From contig JBCNJP010000025.1 of the NCBI GenBank assembly GCA_039602395.1, forward strand, positions 44,535,980 through 44,599,979: 64,000 bases of DNA. Reading direction: 5' to 3'. The translations under genes and the position numbers were made by a program. Below, piece after piece: positions 11,553 to 21,002 of the stretch. The number at the start of each line of letters is the position of its first letter. The first letter of the stretch is position 1. Under the pieces are notes generated by a model, which was not told the DNA's origin, did no database searches, and saw nothing but the letters and a program-made list of their open reading frames with translations. The stretch is from Deinandra increscens subsp. villosa. Lineage: Eukaryota > Streptophyta > Magnoliopsida > Asterales > Asteraceae.

Positions 11553-11855
11553 AAGCATTCACAGTAGGTTCCTTATAAATATGTGAGTGTAAACCTTCAA
11601 ATTTGAGGTTTGGTTGTGAGTTGTTGTGAGTATGAAAGAGAGAAAAAGTTACTGTTCATCTGTATATTTGACAAAAAAAGTTGTTAATTTCTTAAAATTT
11701 GAGGTTTAGTTATGATGAAAGAGAGAAAAAAGGTAATGATAAAGGTTTATAAAAAGTATTATTTAATTGTGGTTGTGAGTGAAAGAGAGAGAAAAAGTAA
11801 TAATAAATGTATAAATTATAAGGATAAAGATAAAAAAAACTTGCCTTGAATGCTC
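11553..11855 (+). mobile_element. MITE copy 1 (Tourist-like)
   Basis: About 303 bp, with terminal inverted repeats based on AAGCATTCACAG on the left and GAATGCTC on the right, flanked by TTA on both sides (11550-11552 and 11856-11858). The interior is rich in gagagaaaaag words and has no ORF. A three-base TTA duplication and short TIR suggest a PIF/Harbinger derivative. A second, inverted copy is at 15157-15433. Confidence 0.75.
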
Positions 11856-11858
11856 TTA

Positions 11859-12945
11859 TATATAACTAGTGGCTCAGAATGGTTCTCAAAATTCTCAAAA
11901 CCAATTGGTTTTATTCAAATCAAATCAAATCATTCAAACGTAATCGATTAAGTTTTATTTCAAAAATTAACATGGTCGTTTTGGTCAAAACAACCCACCC
12001 ACACAATGTTTGGCACCCAACGACCTATCCAAAAAACATTTATTTGACCGCGTTTCAGCCATTGATGTCAACGGAAATTCCATTAGGTCGTTTTGCCCAA
12101 AATGATACATTTGAACAATCGTTTTGAACCAAACAATCGTTCAAAGATATCAGTGATGTGAGTGGCTTACAGCCTTTGATGACGATCGTTCAAAGATATT
12201 AGTGATGTGAGTGGCTTACAGCCTTTGATGTCGACCAAAATTCATTTGGGTCGTTTTGCGCAAAACGATCGTATCATGTGTATGAATAGAATAACAAATC
12301 CTTATATAAAATTATAACAACCCTAAAATATGTACTTTTATTTACCATTGAATATAATATTTACTATTATTCAAACAAACTTAAACTTTTTAAAAAAAAA
12401 TATTTACTTTTATTTACTTTCTATATAACTTTTATTCGATCAAACTTGTACTTTGTTTATACAAAAATAAAAATAGAACCAGATTAGTAGTGTTTATGTA
12501 TAAAATTTATTAAAAACAAAACGGTTAAAAAGAAAACAAATTATTTCTGGTGAAGTAGTATGCGACACCCTTACTTTCAAGTTTCACATTCGCATAATGA
12601 TACCCTTAGAGCAATGTTTTTGATGTTTAAACATGGTACAGAAAATTTTGTGACAACGCAAGTCTAAACTTGATCTTAATCGGGTCATTTCCTTTTGTTG
12701 TATCACCTTTTGACGAACAGAACAAAGTTTGAACCATAATTTACAGAATCCTTTCTTTTGATCAAACTGCATACATATTTACAAGTATCTAACAACAAAA
12801 GCACAGGTAACCTTACAAAACCATCTTGACGACATTTCGACGAGTAACTGGAAATAACATCAGGACATCACCATCTCCAGGTTCTTACCACTGTCACAAA
12901 AGGGTGCAAAAATGTCGATCTTTCTTTAAAACTTCAAAGAAAAAT
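11859..12945 (-). other. Intergenic sequence and 3' end of the DUF3755-like gene
   Basis: AT-rich, no long ORF on either strand. 12136-12231 is a 49-bp tandem duplication. The part from about 12560 to 12945 is probably the 3' UTR of the minus-strand gene; I cannot fix the poly(A) site. Confidence 0.5.
12136..12231. repeat. 49-bp tandem duplication
   Basis: Two consecutive units starting atcgttcaaagatat and ending cagcctttgatg. They differ by very few bases. Confidence 0.9.
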
Positions 12946-15900
12946 TCAAGTTTTTTTCTGTAAAGACGAATGAGGAAGCATGGAGTTGATGAGTTCCTCA
13001 TTTAGCTTCACGGGAAGTGGTGGCATCTGCTTCATTATCTCAGGCATGTCATTTAAGCTGCAATTAGTAAATGCATTTTATAAATATTCGCAAAAATCAA
13101 TCAATTAAAAATAAAAATGTTATCTGAAAACACTGCAATCAGCAAATTAAGTGTTGGTGTGTAGGAAAGATGACATACTCGTTCAAGACTGCGATGATGT
13201 TGTTTCGCGCTTGACAGAAGAGATTGATGTTCTCATGACCCTGCTACAAAAGAGAGTAGATCATCCATCGTACTCTACTATATGAGGGGTAAAGTAAAAT
13301 AGAGTTTTTGCTACACTACAAGTAACCATGGCTCCTGCTTAGAGAGGATGATACGTCAAAACAGGTGCTTTTTGCACAGGGTGAAAATGGGATGATTCCA
13401 AAAACTATAATAATAGTTACAATAGTAAATTTAACATGTTTGATAAAAACTTATGACCCGTTTAACCATTTCCTTTTTTGCTATACTTTTTGACATTACC
13501 CATTTCACCGGCTAGAGATCAAAGATACTCGAATTGACCCGTTGATAACTCAGCTGGTCAATGCTGCCACCTCTACTCCCACCTGCTGACCCCAGTCAGC
13601 TAAATTCTCTATGAAGATAGCCCGAATTGACCATCTTGATTTCTCGGAAATGGGACCCATGTTAAATTCCTTATCAGTGGAAGGTCCTACCAACTATATA
13701 TTTGATCATCAAGAATATGCAGACTTACCTTGAAAGTAGCAAAATTTGCAGAAATTTGATCTAATGCCTGGGCATTATGTTGAAGAAGTTGCCCTGCTGT
13801 ACCACCGATTGCTGCAGATGTCAGTCAAACAAACATCAGTGAAAGAAAAAAAGAGCGCTACAGATCAAGATTACACATTTTATAGAATATCATTCTTTTT
13901 TTTATTTTATTTTAATAAATACATTTTATGCAAGTTATACTTGAAATACACCAACCTTTGTAAGAGATACCATCATCACTGTCCATAGACACTGCTGATT
14001 GAGCGTATGGGGGACCATTGGCACAGTTTGTAGTATGAGAAGACGACTTTGCCAAGGGTTCAGTTACCTTTTCCTATAGTTTAAAGGGGAAAAAAGTATG
14101 GTTAGACTTCCTTTACCGTTATGTATTTCATGCAAAATACCTTTTTGTCTTTGCTTTTCCTTGATGAATTATTATCCTCCTTCCTTCGCTTACCGTTTTC
14201 CTTTCTCTGGAAATGCAGAGAAGATGATAAGCAAGAGCCAAAGCAAAATCAAGCACTATATAATAACCTGTCTATAGCTTAGTCTTGTTTCCTTTATAGC
14301 ATACCAAACTAATATTGACCAAGAAACAGTCAAAAAAGTGGTTTGACTCATAACTTGACATGGTAACTTCAAGGAGGTGGCACAATGGTAAGCATTTGAG
14401 CCACTCTAGCACAGGTCACGGGTTCAAATCCAACGGAAGGCCACCTGTCCAACGGAAGCGTTGTTCTACCCAATCCTGTTTGTTAGCAGGGTATTGACAG
14501 GTCTTGTGAACTTTCTGGTAACGGCCCTCACATTTACCAAAAAAAAACATTACTATGGCCGTGTTTTTTATAATCTAAAGTATATTAATTGGATATTATT
14601 AACTAAATTTTTAATGTACATATTGACATATTGTTCATGTCTTGATATAATCTAAAGTGTCTACTTAAGCTAAGATAGAACATAGAGTTCTCAAGTGTTA
14701 CAATGTCAATAAGTTGGTTCACTAAATCAAAATAAAAATCACTTATATAAGTATGACTTTATTCTCTACGCTTATAAAACAAATTAGAAAAACAAGATAT
14801 TTAAAAGAGGAATATAAATTATACCGTCATCCATCTACAACGAAGTGCCACATCCCGAACCGTTTTATCTTGCAATTTCTTTGCAATCTTCGCATAACGA
14901 ACTACATTACTATCCGAAGCATATCTACATATTGTTAAAAGAATTAAGTGAGAATAAAAGAATCATATGGACTATGAGTGTGATTCAACATATAACGAAT
15001 TTAAGGTATAGAACTATAAGAATTATATAATATATTTGTACGTAGTGCTTTTAACTATAATACATAGGGCAATTATATCCACCAATCCATTCTCTTTCTC
15101 TCAAGTTTTATATCAGCAAAGCACTACATACTAAGTGAATTATGTGCTTTTAACAAAGAGCATTCACAGCTTATTCTCTATCCTCATCCTATAATTTATA
15201 TATTTATCATTACTTTTTCTCTCTTTTTCCACTCACAACCACAATTAAATAATACTTTTTTATACCTTTATCATTACATTTTCTCTATCTTCAAACCTCA
15301 AATTTTACAGATTCACTAAATTTTTACTCAAATATAGGGATTCACCAAATTTTTTCTCTCATCTACTCACAACTACACCTCAAATTTTAAGATTTACACA
15401 CACGCCGATTATAGGGAATGGGCTGTGAATGCTAGTGGGCAAACTAGGTATAAAGGTGTTAAACAGAAACACAACCTATGTAACTTAGTGTTTCAATTAC
15501 ACAAACATGAACATAGGCCAATTAGTAACCTGGTTACATGAACATGACATGTTTAACATCATGTTAATAAACAACAGATAAAACACAAATCATTAAAAAC
15601 CATAATCCATAATATCCTTAAACAACAATGCACAAGGCCTATTGACCTGAATATATATATATGTTTATTTATTTACTTTAACAACTAACCGGTTTAATCC
15701 AAACCCAAAACATGTTTAACTTTGTATCATGTGGTGCTAAGATGTTTCATGTCAAGCACTCCTCACAGTTCATTACTTAAAACTAGTTATGTATAGAAGG
15801 TGTCACTAAGGACTATATAAACAGAAATTAACCCTAAGAACACAATTCTTAAGATGTCAAATTTGAAGCAATCATAAACAGAAACTAACCCTGACAACAC

Positions 15901-16109
15901 AATTCTAACACAGAAAGATGATGAATTATTATTAGTACGTACTTTGTGAGCAGATCTTCCAAAACGGACTGCTCATCAGGAGCCCATTCAACCGATAAAC
16001 CAGGGTTATGCCTCAAAACAGACTGTGCCGAATTCTCCGGCACGGCGTTCTTATTAGCGGTGGTAGTGGCGCCATTCCCGTTGGCGGAAGGGTTTGCACT
16101 CGCTGCCAT
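12946..16109 (-). CDS. SANT-like DUF3755 family protein, seven exons
   Basis: Plus-strand exon limits are 15943-16109, 14825-14924, 14141-14206, 13956-14073, 13729-13811, 13179-13243 and 12946-13057. All introns are GT-AG and the 711-nt CDS stays in frame, giving 236 residues. Residues about 38-89 form a Myb/SANT-like helical domain (VEWAPDEQSVLEDLL, then YAKIAKKLQDKTVRD and LRCRWM). A Lys/Arg-rich stretch follows (KRRKED, SRKSKDKK), probably a nuclear signal. The C-terminal half has SMDSDDGISYK, AIGGTAGQLLQHNAQ, INLFCQARNN and MPEIMKQMPPLPVKLNE. I recall this layout from the plant DUF3755 family, whose function is not established. MAAS at 16109 is the chosen start; the frame stays open upstream to an ATG at 16298, but that stretch looks like leader. 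A nuclear, chromatin-related role is inference. Confidence 0.9.
14371..14547 (+). mobile_element. tRNA-derived SINE in intron 2
   Basis: A box TGGCACAATGG (14378-14388) and B box GGTTCAAATCC (14421-14431) are spaced as in a tRNA. A tRNA-unrelated body and an A9 tail (14539-14547) follow. It lies in intron 2 of the DUF3755-like gene, opposite to gene direction. I could not find a clear target duplication. SINEs are mobilised by LINE machinery; an L1 is present at 27937. Confidence 0.8.
15157..15433 (-). mobile_element. MITE copy 2 in intron 1
   Basis: Ends with AGAGCATTCACAG on the left and CTGTGAATGCT on the right, about 277 bp. The interior is the reverse complement type of copy 1 (tttctctctttttcc, actcacaac, cctcaaatttta). 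It sits in intron 1 of the DUF3755-like gene. No clean three-base duplication was found at its ends. Confidence 0.75.
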
Positions 16110-16543
16110 CGATGATAAAAGAGCAGATTTTTTACCGGCTTCGTTTGAATCCAAGTAGTTGTGGATTGTACGGAACTGAGTATAAAATTGAGATTTGAGT
16201 GGGAGAGTCAATTTGAAGGTTCGTTCGATTGGGGGCGGATGATGAGAAAGAGAGAATCGGTACGGATATTTAAGTGTTGAAGACCGAAGAAGATTCATAA
16301 GCTAGCTATATGACCCGTTAAGCTTGCCCAATCGGATCGAAAATTAAACTTGTCCGTCGTTATATCGGTTTATTGTTTTGCTCGGTTGGATTTATGGACT
16401 AATTTAATATTTGTGTCTTGTTGTGTACAGATAATATGAGCATATAAAATAATTGTGTTCAATTTTTAAATTTGATTCGAAAAAATTAAAATTAGACTCG
16501 ATTCAATATATATATACATAGATTCTATATTTATTTTGTATAT
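16110..16543 (-). other. Leader and upstream region of the DUF3755-like gene
   Basis: 16110-16298 is an open in-frame extension of exon 1, probably 5' UTR. 16299-16543 is AT-rich with no ORF and no clear TATA box; it should contain the promoter. The GC-rich non-LTR element starts at its far end. Confidence 0.5.
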
Positions 16544-16549
16544 CCACAC

Positions 16550-17060
16550 CCAGCCCCCTTCCTGCGCTCCTCCGCCCTCCTCCTCCTCCCGCTGCCTGCC
16601 TCCGCCCTCCTCCTCTCCCCCTCCTGCCTCCCCCCCTCGCTTCTCCTCCTCCCTCCGCCGCCGCCCCCAGCCCCCCCGCCTGAGCTCCCCCCGGCCAACG
16701 GTCCGCCGGACCAGTTTGAACTGGTCCGGGTCTGGTCCGCCATTTCTGGTCCGCCGGTCGCTGTCCACCTCTTCTGGTCCGCCTGACCTGCCTGCCCGCC
16801 TCTGGTCCGCCGGTCGCCGGATCTGGTCCGCCGGTCGCCGGATCTGGTCCGCCGGTCGCCGGATTTGGTCCGCCGGATCTGGTTTACGGGTTCTGGTCCG
16901 CCGGATTTGGTCCGGACCTGGTCCGCCAGTCCGCTAGTCGGCTGTCTCGGGTCCGGGTCTGGTCCGTCTCTTCTGGTGCCGGTATCTGGTACGCTGGCAT
17001 CTGGTACGCCAGCGGGTGATACGCCGGCTTCTGGTGGTCCGTCCCCGCCGGTGCGGGGGT
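16550..17060 (+). promoter_or_regulatory. GC-rich 5' leader with tandem repeats
   Basis: 16550-16690 is C/T-rich on the plus strand. A hairpin with 11-bp arms (ccggaccagtt) lies at 16706-16729. Three identical 21-bp units starting ctggtccgccggtcg lie at 16802-16864, within a longer field of ctggtccgcc words up to about 17000. Tandem 5' UTR repeats often hold the internal promoter of non-LTR elements; that role is inference here. Confidence 0.6.
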
Positions 17061-17174
17061 TGATGTAATTTTGCCTTTCGGGAAACGGGATTTGCCAACC
17101 CTCTGTTGGTTCTTCCGGTGGTGTTTTCTTAACACTTTTTCCTCCTCGCGTTTCTTCTTGAACCGCGTGTTCCT

Positions 17175-20100
17175 ATGGCTTCCTCCTCGGAGCCGTCTAG
17201 GGGTTCCGTTCCGTGCCCCTTACGTTCCTTCCACTGCTGCCCCGATAGTGTTATCTGCTCCAGGGGGATTTCCCGCCTCATCTCGCATCTCAAGACCTTT
17301 CACCTTTCGTCGGATGAGCGTCGAGACACCATCCGGGACGCGCTGGCATCTGATGCCGGGGCCTTCTCTGCTATGGAGGACGCCTTAAAAGGTTGCGGTT
17401 ACTGGATGTGTGGGCGGTGCATGAAAATTTATGCCTTAAGCCGTGGCTGCCACCACCCTGACGAGGTTGTCCGGTTGACTGCCTCTAGTGATGGTATCAA
17501 TTGCCATATTTTGGGGATCCCAAGGCCGTCCCCCCTGCCCATGTGCCTAATGATCCTTGTTCGTTTCCGTTGGATATGGGGCTGCTCGACCGGGTCTTTA
17601 AGGCTCGTGTTTCTACTGTCAAAAGCATTCCCCTCAGTTGCCGTTTAGCCTTCTCCCAGGCCCTCAAATTTGCCCTCCTTCGAGTGGCAGCTCGCCCTTG
17701 TTCTGATGACGCCTGGGTTCGGCTGCTTCTCCTCCCTCGGTGCACCTTGCAGGTTTTCCGACCCCAGAATCGGCAGGATTGCCGCTCCGGGAACCGGAAG
17801 GCTCTGCAGTGCAGGGCCATCATGGCTTCCTTGGCCACTTGGGGGCGTGAGGGTGGTTTTGAACAGTTGGTTAAGGGTATCCTTGACATTCCTGGGGGGG
17901 AGGGGGCTAAGAGGTCTTCCGGCGCTGTTTCCGACGATAAGGGGGACCATGTGCCGCCCAACGTCAAGCGCTGCATCCGGAAAATCGCTGACGGTCACTT
18001 CACTGCTGCCGTGAAGGTGCTTTCTTCTTCTGGGGTGGCGCCGTACAACGACGAGACCACGCGTGCCCTAGAAGCCAAGCACCCGCACCTCCCGTCGCCG
18101 TCCATGCCCTCGGCTCCCTTTTCCGAGCCTCCGCTTGTCACGAGTGGGGCGCGGGTCCTTGAATGTATAAAATCCTTCCCTAAGGGGACGTCGTGTGGTA
18201 GGGATGGATTGCGTGCCCAGCACCTTATGGACAGCTTGTGCGGGGAAGGGTCTGCCACTGCTAGGGATCTCCTTGACGCTATTACCACGGTCGTTAACTT
18301 GTGGCTTGCGGGGCGGTGTCCGGTCGGCTTAGCAGAATTTGTTGCTTCGGCCCCCCTAACGCCGCTCCTTAAGCCTGATAATGGGATTCGCCCTATTGCT
18401 GTTGGCACTATTTGGAGGCGGCTGGTCTCCAAGGTCGCGATGCAGGGGGTTTGTAAAGAAATGGCTAAATACCTCGGGGATTTCCAGTTTGGGGTTGGGG
18501 TTTCGGGTGGCGCTGAAGCTATTCTCCATAGCGTTAACCGCCTCGTGGAGGAACGACATCTTGATGGAGGGCTCGCTATGCTTACGGTCGATTTCTCCAA
18601 TGCCTTCAACCTGGTTGATCGGTCGTCCCTTCTTCGTGAGGTCAGGCTTAGGTGCCCGTCCATTTCGCCTTGGGTTGACTTCTTATACGGGCAGCCAGCT
18701 CGTTTATACCTAGGGGATGATCATATATGGGCCACTACTGGGGTTCAGCAGGGTGACCCTTTGGGGCCCCTCCTGTTTGCCCTCGTCCTTCACCCGCTTG
18801 TGCATCACATCCGTGACCAATGTCATCTGCTGCTCCACGCGTGGTACCTTGATGATGGAACGATTATTGGCGATACTAGGGAGGTTGCTAAGGCCCTCGG
18901 GATTATTAACGAGAGGGGGCCGTCGTTGGGATTGACCCTTAATATTCGGAAGACGGAACTCTTTTGGCCTTCCTGCGATGGTGAGAAAGTTCGGCCGGGC
19001 CTCTTCCCTGCTGACATTAGCAGACCCACCAAGGGGGTGAAGCTCCTTGGGGGGGCTGTTAGTCGGGATGGCCCGTTTATTCAGGGGCTGGCTGCAAGGA
19101 GGGCCCTTAATGCTGCTAATCTTATGCGCCTCCTCCCTGCCCTTGACGACCCACAATGCGAACTCCTCCTGCTTCGTTCGTGCATGGGGCTCGCCAAGCT
19201 TCTCTTTGGCCTTCGAACTTGCCCCCCCACTCATATGATGGTTGCTGCGGTTGGCTTCGATAAGGATTTGCGGACGGCCGTCGAGGACATTGTCGTGTGC
19301 GGGGGTCCCTTCTTTGGGGACCTGCAATGGCGACTTGCCTCTTTGCCGACTCGGCATGGGGGTCTTGGGGTTTATTCTGCGGTAGAGGCGACGTCGTACG
19401 CCTTTGTGGCTTCGCGTGCCCAAACTTGGACTCTTCAAGACCATATTCTGCGGGAGTGCGGGGGTTGCGGTATGAGCCCCGACTACGAGAATGCTCTGGC
19501 TGGTCTTCATGACATTTTACCGGGCTTTGATCTGAGCGGTTTCACCAATAAGGACACCGCCCCACCAAAAGCCCAACACATTTTGGCGAATGCCCTCTTT
19601 GGTAAAACCACGCTTGAGATGGAAGTAACTTTTGAGATGACAGTCAGGCAAAAGGCCGTTTGGGAATGCCTCCGACAACCACATGCGCAAGACTTCCTCC
19701 ACGCTCTCCCTATTGACGGGCTGGGGCAGCACATGTCGCCTGTCGAATACCGGGCCATTCTCAAGTATCGCCTCATGGTTCCCCTGTTCCCCGTGGATGA
19801 GAAATGTCCCGTCTGCAACAAGGCATGTTTGGATTCGTTCGGGGAGCACGCCGTCCATTGCAAAGAGCTCCCGGGTTTTAAATATCGACATGATGTGGTT
19901 CGGGACGTTTTGTTTGACATCTTCAGGCGGGCTGGGATCTCGGCCAGGAAGGAAGCTCCTGTTAACTTCCTGTCTGACCCCCTGGATGGGCGTTCAACTC
20001 TCCGGCCGGCCGACATACTCGTCTTTGGGTGGCAGAACGGGAAACACGCTTGTGTTGATTTAACAGGGGTTTCCCCTCTTGTGGGTCTGAGGGCCAGCTC

Positions 20101-20383
20101 CTTCTCAGCGGGTCAGGCGGCGTCCAGGGCAGCGACTGGAAAGGTCAACAAACATGAGAAAGCTTGCATTGAAAACCAACATGTGTTTGTTCCTTTCGCC
20201 TTCGATACATTTGGGCATCTTGAGTCGGAAGCAGTGGCCATGTTGAACCGGATACAAAAAGTCATGCGCGGGAATAGTGCAACTTCTAGAATGAAGAATG
20301 TTGTTTTTATACGGTTGGGTTTTGCTATTCAAAAAGGGTTGGCGGCGCAGCTTGTTGCCCGTCTTCCCTGCGTGTTGACTTAG
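17175..20383 (+). CDS. RT with zinc fingers and restriction-like endonuclease
   Basis: The N-terminal part reads from ATG 17175 and has a degenerate C2H2 finger (C22, C28, H38, H43) and a second Cys/His cluster (CGYWMCGRC, GCHH). Near 17492-17515 the frame shifts by one base into a 960-codon open frame ending at 20383. In that frame, numbering from 17501, RT motif A is LTVDFSNAF (D364), motif B GVQQGDPLGPLL (414 on) and the catalytic box YLDD (449-452). The C-terminus has a CCHC finger (C769, C772, H783, C787), RHD (796-798), E818 and RPADILVF with D838, then VDLT with D853. This matches the K/R-P-D-x(12-14)-D signature of R2-type endonucleases, with one inserted Ala. Role: target-primed reverse transcription (inferred). 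Confidence 0.8.
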
Positions 20384-20440
20384 GTCATGTTTGTTACCTT
20401 GCGGTTTAATTAATTTGGAATTCAAGGGCTAAAAAAAAAA

Positions 20441-20592
20441 ATTATATAAATATATTAAGTTAGTTTTCAGCCACAACTCCTCATTTTCATCTATGTAAAA
20501 TTTTAAAATAAACAAATATAAATAATTATATAAATATATTAAGTTAGTTTTCAGCCACAACTCCTCATTTTCATCTATGTAAAATTTTAAAA
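20441..20592. repeat. 68-bp direct repeat beside the poly(A) tail
   Basis: 20441-20508 and 20525-20592 are identical by eye, starting attatataaatatattaag, with a 16-bp AT spacer. The first copy begins at the last A of the element's tail. Confidence 0.9.
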
Positions 20593-20997
20593 CTTTAGCT
20601 ATTGAAAATATTTAATTTGAAAACACGTCTTCTCTAATTCACTCTCAAAAATTTGATATTATGTGTATTCACCCAATCATTATTATTTTTCCGAATGAAT
20701 ATTATGTTCAATAATTCTTTTGTTGTTAAGATGTATAATAAAACTAAGTTAGTAACACATGTATTACAAGGGTTGAGTTCATTATATATGATACATACAA
20801 AAAAAATGGTTAAAATAATCAAATTTATTATGTTTGACAAATTGTTGATTAGTTTTTTTAAAATAATCAAATTATTGAGTAAATTTATCAAATTCACATT
20901 AACTTTGTAAAATAAAAAAAATTAATGGAAATTTAGTTTTGACAAAATTGGTAATTATACTTAATTGATAACCTAATAAATTGATACTTGAATGTGA
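20593..20997. other. AT-rich intergenic DNA
   Basis: Over 75% A+T by eye. Short overlapping ORFs on both strands have no recognisable domain. Nothing else seen. Confidence 0.5.
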
Positions 20998-21002
20998 TTT
21001 TG

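Larger units (their letters stand above)
16544..20441 (+). mobile_element. Non-LTR retrotransposon with RLE-type ORF
   Basis: A GC-rich block with sharp edges inside AT-rich DNA. It has a pyrimidine-rich start, a leader with 21-bp tandem repeats, one long ORF (RT plus C-terminal finger and nuclease), a short 3' UTR and an A11 tail (20431-20441). There are no LTRs and no primer site. The tail and single-ORF layout fit a non-LTR element. Angiosperm LINEs are mostly L1 and RTE types with an N-terminal AP endonuclease; here the nuclease signature lies after the RT instead. No target duplication was found, and the 5' end is approximate. Confidence 0.75.

Noticed and set aside
16536..16937. ORFs rich in P, S and R on the plus strand, and G/E/R-rich on the minus strand
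   Set aside because: They are translations of the C/T-rich tract and the 21-bp repeats; no domain, no start context.
17995..20016. Long minus-strand ORFs (18663-17995, 19510-18710, 20016-19507)
   Set aside because: Mirror frames of the GC-rich RT gene; high GC lowers stop density. No known motif.
20634..20910. Overlapping hydrophobic ORFs on both strands
   Set aside because: Ile/Leu/Asn-rich translation of very AT-rich DNA.
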